Origin: Astropecten irregularis | Taxonomy: Eukaryota; Echinodermata; Asteroidea; Paxillosida; Astropectinidae | Direction of reading: 5' to 3' | NCBI GenBank assembly: GCA_963971285.1 | Contig: OZ020254.1 | Span: 18,506,932 to 18,570,931 of the forward strand | DNA length: 64,000 bases | In this document: positions 20,401-32,300 of the stretch, piece by piece | Layout of the letters: every line of letters starts with the position of its first letter | How positions within the stretch are numbered: position 1 is the first letter of the stretch | Notes under the pieces: generated by a model | Databases searched by the model: none | Seen by the model: only the letters and a program-made list of their open reading frames with translations | What the model was told of the DNA's origin: nothing | Made by a program: the position numbers and the translations under genes

Positions 20401-23400
20401 TTTTTCATCTGTAGTGTGTTACTGGTACAATATCACTGTTCATTGCATGAGAAATCATAGCCTTATATTTGCTCTTGAAAAGTTCGAAAGTATGTATGAA
20501 CCGTGTTCTTAGATATTGCATGGGCACGTACATCACCAATATTTCAGATTTATGTGGACTTTTACGATGTGATAAAAGTTAAGTGCGTCTTTCACGTAAT
20601 GTCATACTTTGGTTTTTATCAAAGAAATACAGATTCATGGGCAGAAATATCAAGACAGATACAGTAACAGTGATCTGTGAAAATATCAGTCCCATACGGT
20701 GCACACGTTTTGAGAAAACAGCGAAAAACAGCCACAGTATTTCTTAAGTCTTTTCTCTTTTATTTTTGATCTTTTAAAAGATCAAAAAGATTTCCGGTCG
20801 TTGCTTTACTAATTTCTGGATAAATACACCATTTCGGGTGGAAAATTTATATCGGTATGTTTCTACAACCACCATCTTCATACCCTGTAAGTTATACTTA
20901 AATCTGTGAACATTTCTGATTTGGTTTCTTACCAAAGTATGATACTACCTTTAAAGGTACAGTACAGGATTGGTAACATATACCCAAACAGAAATGTTCA
21001 CAGATTTACGTATAACATTGGTATGAAGATGATGGTGATAGAAACATACCGTTAAGATATTTCCGCCTGAAATGGTGTATTTATCAAGAAATAAGTCAAA
21101 CAAAGACCGAAAACAGTTCTGATCTCTGGGTAAGATCAAAACCATTCTTTACGTTTTATAAGAAAAAGTCGGGTTTTCGCTATTTTCTCGTGACTCAGAT
21201 ATCCGAATGAGCTCAAATGTTCACAGGTTTATCATTTCATCTACATGTTTGACCAGACAAAGTGTGAGTGCTGTTCTGTGACCTTTACCAATCACGTATA
21301 CCTTTAACAAAAAAGTTGAAGTTATCACGCAATTCGCCTGAATGGTAGGAACCCTTTAGAAAAATCATAAATCTTGAACCCCGTGTGGGTGCTGAAAACG
21401 TGCATTTTCTCTCAAATCTGTCCAATTATGTGACATAAACAAAATCATGTAATGCTGTATTATTTATGTTTATGTCTGGGTCCTGCACTTCACGAGGCCA
21501 AAACGTGCATTTTCGGCATAAACACCAGGTGCTGTTTCATTCTTTATTTTGCCAAAAAGTTTCATTTAACTCGTTTTCTTGGATTTCTCCGAAAAACATG
21601 ACAGGATTTCTTTAACAGTTATATGTGAAGGGTGGTCATTATGTCGTTTGGCGGTGAACAAAAATCATTCTAGCTTTCACCAGGGTCGTGTTTTATGCGT
21701 TTCCAAAGTGTCATGGAATCGTAAAGTGCATTATGTTATAATTGAGACCTCCCCTAAGGGTGATGCGTGGAAATGAGATTACTGCTTAACACGATCGTGC
21801 TCAGCATAAATTATAGCATGGAACCAGTCATGGGGGAATAATCCATCACGTGCCACATTGGTTGGTACCCTGCATTAACCAGATTTCATCTGCTGGCCCA
21901 ATTAGTATGTGATACTGTAATATGTAAATGAACAAGAAAAAAAACGCGGGAAAGTTCACACAATATTGCAGAGGAACTATTGCAGAAACAAGTTTTATCA
22001 TAGAACTACATGTAGTTGAAATGTTAACACAAACGGTACGAATTAAAGTCATTTATTCAACATTTTATTTTATTTACGAAGTCAATAATTGTGTGTGGTT
22101 TCATGGCTTTAACAATCAAACAACTTATACAAACTTTTGGGGACACCGCCATCGTAGAACTGGATAGCTCAGTTGGTAGTGCGTCGGCACTGTAATCCAG
22201 AAGGCGCGGGTTCGAATCCCGCTGCATGGAGTCAAATTGCTTAGTTTGCCTGGAAATGGCTTAAAAAGAAAATTGATAGTAACATCAAAAATATAGTTCA
22301 AAGTGTGGGTCGGGTATCTTTTCAATTTCTGATTATTCCCTAACCCAAAATGAGTGGGGTCGACTTCACCAAACTCATTGCAACTTACTATCAATCTTAG
22401 CACTTTTGATGCATTGCAGCCTTACGTGAGATAGGCCCCCTACGATGGGTTATCATTCGTAACTGGGGTTACGATCGATCGTAGGGCTTCGTGAAATCGA
22501 CCCCAGGTCTACTAAGTCCATACGTAGTATTTCAGACATTTGAAAGAAATCGTGTTGAAAATTTTGAAACTGCATTTCTATCACACGATGAGTGGCCCAA
22601 GTAAAATTTCAAAACAAACAGAGCGAATATGGAATCTTGTACGCCAATACCCAATCAATAATGATCCTTTAAGCGGTCTGTACCACACAATACATCAGGT
22701 GTCATCTTTGTAGGATTTAGGGGGCCTCCGGCTACTTTGTAGGTAAACCGAGTGCGGCCCTTCTTAGCCGGTTTGATAAAGAAAGACTTTTAGCCTTTTG
22801 AAACTAAGCTCTTTTTGTGACAAAGTGACGGCACTAACTGGGCGTGAATTCGATCAATACATCTCCAGTTTTATTACGGCTGACATGCGACAGTCTCTCC
22901 TTCTTAGTTTAGAAAGTGGACGAGGCTCACCTTTTTAGAAACAAGCACCCAGTTTTTTGGCTGAATCAAGTTCCGTCCTTCGTCAATGCACTGTGTTCCT
23001 CCGGTGCTTCAAAACACCATCTCCATGGAATAATTGAACATTCTTAGAGGTACTTCGCATCAAAGGATACTCTTTTTCCGTTCCTTCCTTTGAGACGCAT
23101 CATTGTTAGTTTCACGTTGCACTCAATTCTTAAAAAAAAAGACTGAAAGGGAGGAAAAACTAATTGGATCACACACGTTAAAAAAGCAACAGGGACCTAC
23201 TTTTGTTATTCAGCTCTTCGTTGAATGGAGCGAGGAGGGGTTGGGAGGCGAAGGGTGGGTGCACCGTGGGATAAGATTTGGACCGTGCAAGAGGGAAATA
23301 TAGTTAGAAGGAAGGCGCGAAAAGGGCAACCTTAAAGCCACTTTGACACGATTTCGCAATGTGCAGAAACTAAGTTAAGAAGTACAGCTAGTCTATCTTC

Positions 23401-26322
23401 ATGTCTGCGTTAAATATAGGCCTATTACTTCATAATTTGGTTTTTGCCATAGAAATGCAGATTCATGGACAAAATACCAAGAAAGATACATTATCAGTCA
23501 TCTGTGAAATTTTCAGTCCCATATGGTGCCCACTTTTTGAGAACAGTAAAAACACACACAGTATTTTGCAAATCTATTAACATGAGTTTTGATTTCACCC
23601 CGAGATCAAAACTGTTTCTGGTCTTTGGTTGTACTCTAAATACATCATTTCAGGCAGAAGAACATTAACGGTATAATTCAATTATGTCTCTACCACCACC
23701 ATCCTCATACCCTGTAAGTTATAGGTAAATTTGCGAACATTTCTGTTTTGGTGAAGGTGTTACAAACGTATGATGTTACCTTTAAAGAAACACACATTAC
23801 CCCGCATGTATATATCAACATAACAAATTGGTCTACATATTAGCTGAGAGCTGCAACGATGTTTCACAATCACATCGCAACTGATTTGTTAACAAATTTG
23901 TCTGATGATGACAATAATCTGGTGACAGAAATTCTTGATAGAATGAGTACAAGGGTTTATGCCGCATATCTCATTAAAATAACCCAAGTTGGAAATATTA
24001 CTTTTGAAACTTTCATTCCAAAGTATTGCCCAAACATAATTATGGCAATACATACATGTACACAGTGTATGCATAAACTTAAACGTAGATACAATACTTC
24101 TAAAAGCGATGTAATAAGCACTCGAATCCGCATGTCCTTGTGACGTCTGATATGTCATTAATGCTGTTGATTTGGGGATTACGAGAAAATAAGCTACATT
24201 TCAAAGCATTAAGTGCAGACCTAGTAGTTAGTCCCTTTTTGATCGCCAAACAGAAATCCTCATTACAGCGGTAACGAATGAACGTGTAACTGTAGACTTA
24301 AGGACTTTAACCATTAGGCTTAAAGAGGATTTCTGATCATTATCCTGTAGTGTGTTGATCGAACTTTGAGAGGAACATACCGTGACGGATCAACCCATGC
24401 AAAAGATGACCAATAAGGATTTGGGTGTTTAATAGGTACTTTAGAAGAGCACTGCACAGATGCATGAATGCAAGATTTCAGAGTGACGTAAATGACGTCA
24501 CGTTGTTGCCATGGGGATACTGTTTTCACGGCGTGAGATGTGGCCGATTGGCGCCGAAGCTGTGGGTGGGGCATCTGCGTTCAGTTCATGCCGCCCACTG
24601 TTTCACTGAATGATTTTGAAGTGGGGAAATTTCGGTTAGAGTTTTGGTTTGGAGTACACTGGTCGCATTTCATGAAGCCCTACGATTGATCGTAATTTGA
24701 GTTACGAAGGATAACCCACCGTATCCTTCATGGGGTTGCAATGCATCATAAGCCCTACGATTGAAGTTACGATGAGTTTGGTGAACTCGTCCCAAATGGC
24801 GTGGTTGTGTTTACACATGGTTTTCTGAAGATGGGTTACCAACGTGAAAAAGATCGAATGTTTGCCTTAAGAGTTAACACCATTGCTTGTGCGCACACAT
24901 ACAATATCGATTTTTGCCTGAGTTGTCGTATATAACGGTAGATGTTAAAACCTTTATTAATAAGAAGTTCTCCTTCTTCGTGGTATAGGCCTATATTTTG
25001 ATAATTGTGTAAAATACAAACAGGAACAAAATGTATTGAAAACCGCTCGCAGTTACTCCTGAGGTCGATTTCACAAAGCCCTAAGATTGATCGTAACTCA
25101 AGTTACGAAGGATAACCCATCGTAGGGGACCTGTCCTAGATAGGACTGCAATCAATGCAATGCCATTTGTCCTACGATTGATAGTAAGTTACGATGGGTT
25201 TGGTAAAATCGACCACAGGTTTGATTTTGCCAAAAGACTGTATTCGAGAATAGATTGCGGCCATTAAATCCAAGCTTTAGTTTCCAATTTTTGATTTCTT
25301 TCCTTTTCTTGTTTTCATCCGCCACAGTTGAAGAGGATACCGAGGAGACCAGAGACCCATACGCCTTGACCCTTCATTTCATCACTGACCCCGGTCAGTC
25401 ACACCCCTTGCGAAAGATACTCCGTCCGCTCATCGAATCCATCGTGCCCAAGCTGAAACTCTTCAACTTCGTGGAGCGCAGCGAGTCCGCGCCTCGGGAT
25501 CTCGGGGCTAGAGGAGCCCCAGGCCAGGACCGCGACAAGCCCGCTCTCGTCCCAACGCTCGGCGTGGTGCTCCTCCTCCAAGAGGAGTTTGGAATGGAGA
25601 GGATTCTGGAAGCCCAGAAGTACCTGAGGTCTGAACCATGGGAGCTGCACCACCGAGGGAAGGTTGGGAGTAACAATGTCCCGTACCCAACCAACAACCA
25701 GGACTTCTATGCACATCAGACTAGGCTGGACTCTGCTCTTTGGGCGGTGAGGCAGGTCCACTTCGGTAAGGATCGCCTGCGGTTTCAGCTGTTTGTAAGC
25801 GATGAGATGTGGACGGATAGCATCAGCTTCTACTCCTTGCTCCTGTCGCGACCCACCCACGTCCAGAAGGATGACTTCTGCTACTTCCTCGTCTTCTGCA
25901 GCAGGAGCCTGAATCTCGAGGTACAGCTGGCCCTCAAGAAACTCCCTCCGGGGTTCAAGCCGCAGTTCCTTGACTCCACCATCTTGCAGTTCAAGGTAGA
26001 AGATATGGGCCGGCTGGTCCCCATGTTGCCGCGAGTCTGCATACCCATCAGTGATAAACGCTGGCAAACGGCGGATCCAGACGGAAATAAAGTGCTTCTT
26101 TTCAAAGATGGAGATTCGTGCACCAGCACCACACCTCTCTCCATCCCAACAGTGACCTCTGACCCGCCTGTCGCCACGCCCATCCACCTGCCAAATAATA
26201 ACAATTGTAAAGGGGTAGTAGCGCCCTCTCGTGAAACAGAGTGCACGGGTCATCAGGTTTCAGATCGAGCGGGTCATTTTGATGAATGGATGTACGAATC
26301 CAATTTGGTATCAGCAGTATAA
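17496..26322 (+). CDS. FAM124-family protein with a long Ser/Arg/Pro-rich N-terminal region
   Basis: Two exons join in phase 1: 17496-19704 (donor GTGAGT) and 25328-26322 (acceptor GCCACAG), giving 1067 residues. The C-terminal exon carries the FAM124 domain (about residues 746-995): DPYALTLHFITDPGQ, LGVVLLLQEEFG, DFYAH, LWAVRQVHFGKDRLRFQLF and the end RWQTADPDGNKVLLF. These match vertebrate FAM124A/B. The first 736 residues are low complexity, with SPR/SRSP repeats (about 395-620), RRSS and RRGS phosphosite-like motifs and acidic Ser patches. Vertebrate members have only a short N-terminus, so this extension is unusual. The start is the first ATG after an in-frame stop at 17436; the frame can be read back to a TTG at 17457. 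FAM124 function is poorly known, so none is assigned. The domain is certain; the joining of the two exons is inferred from phase and donor/acceptor quality. Confidence 0.75.
20040..21310. repeat. Three family C MITEs in a row (copies 4-6)
   Basis: Copy 4 (about 20060-20346) and copy 5 (about 20600-20955) lie in opposite orientations. Copy 6 (about 20951-21310, a variant) abuts copy 5, sharing TACCTTTAAAGGTACAG at the junction. All carry AAATGCTGTATTTATC or its inverse. The intervening open frames are by-products of the repeats. They lie in the FAM124 intron. Confidence 0.75.
21311..22089. other. FAM124 intron sequence, nothing identified
   Basis: AT-rich. No recognised exon or repeat apart from short frames without features. 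Confidence 0.35.
22090..22245 (+). repeat. Family D element, copy 4
   Basis: GTGTGGTTTCATGGCTTT leads into GGATAGCTCAGTTGGTAGTG, then B box GGGTTCGAATCCC within a perfect T-arm (GCGGG/CCCGC). It looks more tRNA-like than other copies, but the acceptor ends do not pair well, so it is not called a tRNA gene. Confidence 0.7.
22356..22505. repeat. MITE family B, copy 3
   Basis: GGGGTCGACTTCACCAAACT at the left and GTGAAATCGACCCCAGG at the right, with inner GATCGATCGTAGGGC. Confidence 0.85.
22506..23424. other. FAM124 intron sequence, nothing identified
   Basis: No exon or repeat recognised. A mildly G-rich patch lies near 23225-23275. Confidence 0.35.
23425..23792. repeat. MITE family C, copy 7
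   Basis: GAAATGCAGATTCATGGACA, TCAGTCCCATATGGTGCCCA, ACCATCCTCATACCCTGTAA and the end GATGTTACCTTTAAAG match other copies in reverse orientation. Confidence 0.8.
23793..24660. other. FAM124 intron sequence, nothing identified
   Basis: Open frames on both strands here are short and lack features. Confidence 0.35.
24661..24793. repeat. MITE family B, copy 4
   Basis: GGTCGCATTTCATGAAGCCC at the left and GAGTTTGGTGAACTCGTCCC at the right. Confidence 0.8.
25063..25216. repeat. MITE family B, copy 5
   Basis: GGTCGATTTCACAAAGCCCT at the left and GGTTTGGTAAAATCGACC at the right. It ends about 110 bp before the FAM124 domain exon. Confidence 0.85.
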
Positions 26323-26328
26323 TTGTAC

Positions 26329-26334
26329 AATAAA
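26329..26334 (+). promoter_or_regulatory. Polyadenylation signal AATAAA for the FAM124 gene
   Basis: The hexamer begins only 7 bp after the stop codon, implying a very short 3' UTR if used. Confidence 0.6.
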
Positions 26335-26475
26335 AAACTTTATAATTTAAAGTGAAACCTCTGCTATAAAACCCTTGTGTTGATGATAATAATTTATCAG
26401 GCTCTGGTGCAGATTAAACTGTTCCTTCATTCTCAAATTTTTCATCGTATCGAAAGTTTTAAGTTTACTAATAAG

Positions 26476-26598
26476 CTTGGAGTTAGGAGGGCCTGACGCG
26501 TTTCGATCCTAGCAGGATCTTTATCGAAGGCTATGGCACTTAGCCTTCGATAAAGATCCTGCTAGGATCGAAACGCGTCAGGCCCTCCCAACTCCAAG
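26476..26598. repeat. Foldback family G, near-perfect hairpin
   Basis: Two 57-nt arms with one mismatch enclose a 9-nt loop. The arms begin CTTGGAGTTAGGAGGGCCTG and contain a nested small hairpin, GATCCTAGCAGGATC. Confidence 0.9.
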
Positions 26599-26664
26599 CG
26601 TTTTATATATTTCAGGCCATTATTTTGGCTGATGAGCAGTTTGCAGCAGTTTATTATTTGTATT

Positions 26665-26925
26665 TATTAATAAGGTAAGATTTGCGCTAGCACCATGTAC
26701 AAGAATCTCTTCTGTGAGTGTGTGGTTCTGAGAAGAACCGATGGTGAATTCTCAGCGTTCCGAACAGTTTGCTCTGTTCGTCTTCAGTCACCTACGGTCA
26801 CCTTCCTGAAGACGAACAGAGCACACTGTTCGAAACGTTGAGTGTTCACTACCAGTTCTTCTCAGAACCACATACTTATAGAAGAGACTCTTGTACATGG
26901 TGCTACCGCAAATCTTACCTCATTC
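26665..26925. repeat. Foldback family H, complete
   Basis: AGGTAAGATTTGCGCTAGCA at the left is mirrored by TGCTACCGCAAATCTTACCT at the right. The inner arms carry GAACAG...CTGTTC hairpins and CTGAAGA. A diverged copy is at 34120-34262. Confidence 0.85.
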
Positions 26926-27495
26926 AGCACTTTCATCATGCATAGCTTTAAGTCTTATAAATTTATTAAACTTTGTTGCAAAATAGGATTGTTTGACTTT
27001 TTCGGTCATAAATTTCATATCCGACCAGTGTAAATGGTAATAACTTCAGTATAGCAATTTTACCGTCATCCGCATCATGGCTTTTAAAGGAAATTAATAA
27101 AAGTTATGGCAGTGGTAAACTCTTACAGTTAATCAATTGATTAATTAATTAATTAAGTTCTGAGGCGTTAATTGTTAATAATGTTCCGCCTCGTAGAATG
27201 TTTGGCTTTTATGTCTGCTTTGCATGAAATTGCAGTTATTAAACTTTGACCCATTGCTTTATCATTGACAATCATGTATGATATCCACTTTTGTATATTA
27301 ATTGATTTACTTGCTTTTAGCAAAATAATTGTAGCATAGTTTCAATTCAGAGTTAAGCCGCTTTCCTTTATATTATTTATTCATTTATTATTTATTTGTT
27401 CCAAAAACATGTAAATTTTGTATTGTTTTTATTTTACTTGTTTAATCTTATTTACAATTGTGGTATACTGGATTGGTATGGTTTGGGTTGCATGT
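26926..27495. other. AT-rich spacer, nothing identified
   Basis: It includes an (ATTA)n-like stretch near 27130-27165 and the remnant end GGCTTTTAAAGGAAAT near 27083. Confidence 0.4.
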
Positions 27496-27745
27496 GTGGC
27501 GAAGTCGGATCTTTCTCTATTGGTTTGTTACTTTATGTTGAAGATGGTGGTGTCTGGTTCGAATCCCACCACAATGTGGCGAAGTACTAGGATCTTCCTC
27601 TATTTTGGTTTATTACCTTATGTTGAAGATGGTGGTGTCCGGTTCGAATCCAACCACAATGTGGCGAAGTACTAAAATATTCCTCTCTTTTGGTTTGTTA
27701 CTTTATGGTGAAGATGGTGGTGTCCGGTTCGAATCCCACCACAGA
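27496..27745 (+). repeat. Tandem repeat, about 85-bp unit, about 2.9 copies
   Basis: GTGGCGAAGT starts units at 27496, 27576 and 27661, and GAAGATGGTGGTGTC recurs in each. Every unit carries a B-box-like GGTTCGAATCC. Confidence 0.85.
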
Positions 27746-28063
27746 TGAAGCAATGCATCGCCCATCCTTTGCATTATTGCTTCGTTTTTTTTACATGACG
27801 AAATTCCCTGCGGCTTCCCGTGTTTTGAAAGTATAATTATTTATTTTAGTATCAACCACTGTGCTTGCGACTGACTCAGCAGTAGTATAATGTTATTGCT
27901 AGCCTAGGCTTTGTAAAATAATGTATGGCCGACTATACAGTGCTCGGTTGCCTCGATTCAAGGAATGGAAGTGAATATCAATAAAATATCAATATAATAT
28001 CAATATAATTGGAGTGTAATGAGCAATGTATGTATTTAGCCTTATTTCATTACATGTGATTAC

Positions 28064-28310
28064 AGGAGCGGATCCAGGATTTTCCAAGGGGGTGGAAATA
28101 AAATGCACCAATTCATTTCAATGCATTTCAGGGTGATCAAAGGTAGCTAATTTTGTCTCCCCCTACCCCTCTTTTTTCTTCTCTTTTTGAGTCTTACTCC
28201 CTCCTTTTTTTGTCTTTCTTTTTTTGTCTTTCTTTTCTTTTTCTCTTTTTTTTTTTGCTGGAAGAAAGGGGGCGTGCGCCCCCACGCCCCACTGGATCCG
28301 CCCCTGAATT
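28064..28310. repeat. Non-autonomous DNA transposon with GGCGGATCCAG-type ends
   Basis: CAGGAGCGGATCCAGGATTT at the left against CTGGATCCGCCCCTG at the right. The interior includes a long pyrimidine tract (about 28150-28255) and an inverted GGGGGCGTGCGCCCCC. The ends resemble those of hAT-like elements, but no clear 8-bp target duplication was found. Confidence 0.65.
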
Positions 28311-29310
28311 ACTGTTTTTGAATTGGCTTAAACTGGTTGGACAAGGAACGAATAATACCCCAACGGTTTTTATAAAGCATAGAGGCATTGCGGAGATTAT
28401 TTTGCTTTTCAAGTTTTTAATTTATCCATTTATCTTTTACTCAATAATGCACGAGGGCAGATGGGCGTGTACGGTGGCAATTAAGTGACATCTTCAGCTT
28501 CATGGTCTGCGATTATCCATTGTTTTACTTATTATGTTTTTTCATGCGATGTCCCACTTAAAAGCTCATACCTTTGCGAGTTCTCAAGAATCTAATTTCC
28601 ATTTGGAATGGTTTGAGTCATATCTTTGAATGAGAAGGAATTGTTATTTTTTGGATCCGACCGTTCGATGTGAAATAAGTTGGCCAAAGGGCCCTTTCCA
28701 CACTTTTGTTCTATAAATAATGCAATTTAAAAATTATTGTGTGATTATGACGGGGTTTGTTTGCAACTTGGTTGTTCAATGCTTCAGCCTGTTGTGGAGA
28801 CTTGAGACATTCTGGCTTAAAATCTGGGCCTACATTGTTTTGAACGTGGAGGGTTGCTTCATGAAAACTGGTAGCAAGTCGGTTACGGAAACAAGGACAT
28901 TTCGGTTTTTTTTTTCTTGGGGCAATTAGGAACAAATATAATCGGCTAACAAACAACAATTGAAAAGAATTAGGCAAATGAAGGTTCGAACTACCATTTT
29001 CAGTATTTCACCAAAATCTGAGAGACTCCTGGATGAGGTTATTTGAACTGTGAATTTGAGGGATTTGGGGGTTCTTTTGGGGACAGGTGTTAGGGCGCCC
29101 TCTGTCGGTCTGAAATTCTTTAGCTCTTTTCGTCCTTTTTTTTAATATCTGATACCCAAACGTCACAGCACCCATACGCAATAGCAATAGGTACGGGGCA
29201 CCAGTCTGTTTTCTCTTAGCAAAACAAAAATACTGACATTGACAATGTTGCGAAGTCATTCTGAAGTAAACTGAGTTTTTATAAAACCCCGCAGCGAAAA
29301 ATTACTCCAA
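28311..29310. other. Upstream region of the ASB-type gene
   Basis: No repeat family recognised. The promoter and 5' UTR presumably lie near 29.2-29.3 kb, with no discrete element assigned. Confidence 0.35.
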
Positions 29311-32300
29311 ATGTCTCGTAAAAGAGACCCTCTAGAATTGTTCGGCAAGACCGAGGGCCAGGATACGCAGTTGATTCTGGATGAATATCTGGTGAAAGCT
29401 TGCACGGATGGAGATATCGACACCGTCATTGACTTGCTGCAAAAGGTAAACAAAAAGGGGTGGATGTTCATACGACCACGCCCCCAAGAAGATGCTCGCA
29501 CGCAGTTATTTTAAAATTTTAATATTATTGAAATATCATTGTAGTTTGCTTTTAAGTAAATTTATCAAAGCTTTTTGTTGAATGATGAATAAAAGGCGAT
29601 TGTAAAGTTTGGGACCCCCTGTGTTTTATCAAATGTATTCTGGGCCGTTCCGGCATGTGATAAAAAACCACAAGATGGATCCGAACTTTACATTTATTTA
29701 AAATGTTTCGGAAAGAATTCCACTGATGACCATTACGGAAAAAGGATTATATTCTCCAAGAGTTAACTTATTGGATACAAATTATGATTTACTTCAATCT
29801 CAGGTGTGGAAAACTTGGGTAGCATATCTGAAAAGTGAGTTTTACAGGGTTTTTTACCTACAAATTGTACACTTCCAATATAGCGGCAGCCATCTTGCCC
29901 AAAACGCCCTCTGTTGGTTCCATAGAGTTGTGCACAAATTATGGTCATCAGTGGAATTCTTTCCATATTCAGAATTAACTTTTCACAACTACATGTATAA
30001 AGTTAGTTACGATGACCTTAGGTCCAGGCAAGTCCCCATGTCAGACCTAGGGTTACGATCATCGCAAATCTACTTTTAAGTAACCCCTCTTTTATTCTAG
30101 AATTGTGAACACTGTTTGTACTGTGAAAATCTCACAATCTCACCCATTTTTGAAGCGAGTTGGCAGTTGAGTGTGTGTACGCTATTGAGTTTCCGTTGTG
30201 TGTCATTCTTCGTGTCTCTGACTCCCCTCATAATTTTCTCTGAAAATAAAACCCTCAAAAACCTTGCCAACTTTCCAGTTTTCTTGCTATTTGTAAACCA
30301 AGACCATTCTGACTTAGCACAAGGAGAAAAGTTAATTGAAATCTTGACTTTTGTTGTGTTTGTTTTTTGTTACTTGGGTAGGGAGCATCAGTAGAAGCAG
30401 AGTCTTTCACGGAACGTGAAGCATTATCTGGTGAGAATTACTCCACTCCACTGATGGGAGCAGCTCAGGCCAGTAAACAGGGGACTAAGATAGCAAAGGT
30501 GCTGCTGGACAACGGAGGTATGACTACAGACTAGAATTTAGAAATGGCAGTCGGCCTAAATAACAGTGCCATTTTGCTGTGCTGTGGCCTTGTGGTCTGG
30601 TGTGTCATGTTCAAGATCTTGTGGTCAATCAACAAATTGTAGGTTCGAATCCAGCCATGGGCTAGTGGTGCTTGCATCCTTGCTTTGTCACATATTGCTC
30701 CTCTTCACCCAGGAGTAAATGGGTACCTGTGAGGGTAGAGATGGCTTTGTGTGCTTGATTAGCCTTTGTGTGCCTTACAGCAGCCGGGGTTGTATACTCC
30801 CCAGGGAGCTGAGATTGTTTCAAGAATGTTTATGGGGCCTGATGACAGGGATAATAATAATTGTAAGCGATGTGATTTAGTTTACTAAAAGAGCATTTCA
30901 AATGCTGGTCATTAAATGCCAAGTCCTATGCCTTTAGTTGGTAAGTGAAAATTTGCAAACTTATCAGTGTCTACTAATTGCTATTTAGATTTTTCGTTGG
31001 GTTGATACATTTATTCAAATAAGGCTTGCCCTTCTCGGACGTAAATCAACACTACACTACTCAGTGGATTAAGTGCACATGAACAAAATGTGCTGACTCA
31101 GGTGGGATTCGAACCCACGACCTCCTGCTAATTTGATTCACTAAGTTTCCTGATTTGTGGTACAACAGCTGACGTTAAGAGAGGGGATCGCTACAACGTG
31201 ACGCCACTCCACGTAGCCTCTGCTCAAGGTCATCCGGATTGTGTCAGATTGTTTCTAGATTCTGGGGCTGATGTTAATGCTGGAACGCTGGACTATAACA
31301 GGCCAGGTGTCTATAGAAGTAAGTACCATGATTTTGACCACCAATATGGTATTGAATCACTAGTCAGAAGCTCTGGGGCTTAGCTCGCTAAGGTACTATC
31401 ATACTTTGGTAGCATACCGAAATAGAAATCTTCATAGATTTACCTAGATAACTTACAGGGTATAAAAACAAAGTGGTGTGTTTAACTACCTTGTGGCAGG
31501 TTTTTCTAGACAATGACCATCTGCCTAGTCAGAGTAGATGCTTTTAAACCTGACTGGGTTTGATTAATGTAAACAACTTGGCTGCATGAAATTGTGATGT
31601 GATGTGTGATTTTTGATACGTGTACGTGGTCAAGCTTTTGAGTATTGGAAGGGGAGGCTTGTTAGCCAAAAAGCAAGCCCTGCTGAAGAGCAGAACCAGG
31701 GTTGTTGGTGTCGTTGCCATATTCATGATCTGGACAAATTTCACCTTCAGAGCCTTACAAAGGAGACAGCACCGCCCTCCACCTAGCTGCTAGAGACAGC
31801 CACGTAGCCTGCATCGAGGAGCTGATCGCCCACGGCCGTGCCGACTACAACCGACGCGACGCACACAACTGCACCTGCCTGAGCTATGCTGCCCAGACGG
31901 CCAGCGAGGAGACCATCCTAGCACTCCTCCGTCTTACAGAGGGTACTGAGATCTTTTCAGTCACCATGCCAAGTACAGGTACATTCCCCAGTTCTCAGCC
32001 CTGTCTGATTCTTGTGGTTTTTCTCCTTGCATATTCATCACATGTTTTTCTGTACAGTTTATTAAAAGGTATTATCATACTTTGGTTTTTGCAGATTCAT
32101 GGGCAAAAATATCAAGGAAGATACAGTAACAGTCATCTGTCATGTCTGTGAAATTTGCAGTCCCATTCTGTGCCCATTTTTTGAGAAAACAGTGAAAAAA
32201 AGGGACTTAAAAAGGACTTTCTTATCCCACAATTGGAAGGCCCATTCCTGCGCAACCTAATTTCATGCTTGGGTGAGCAGTGCTCACCTTCAGACTTTTG

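Noticed and set aside
20201..20512. 103-residue hydrophobic-looking frame
   Set aside because: Mostly family C MITE sequence; no conserved motif.
22145..22230. tRNA gene
   Set aside because: Good A box and T-arm, but acceptor ends do not pair and it sits in family D flanks shared by other copies; tRNA-derived repeat.
25399..26253. 284-residue minus-strand frame
   Set aside because: Shadow of the FAM124 exon, whose plus-strand product matches a known domain throughout.
27496..27745. CRISPR-like array
   Set aside because: Direct tandem units without unique spacers in eukaryotic DNA.
28153..28488. 111-residue open frame
   Set aside because: Arises from a pyrimidine tract inside a DNA-transposon-like repeat.
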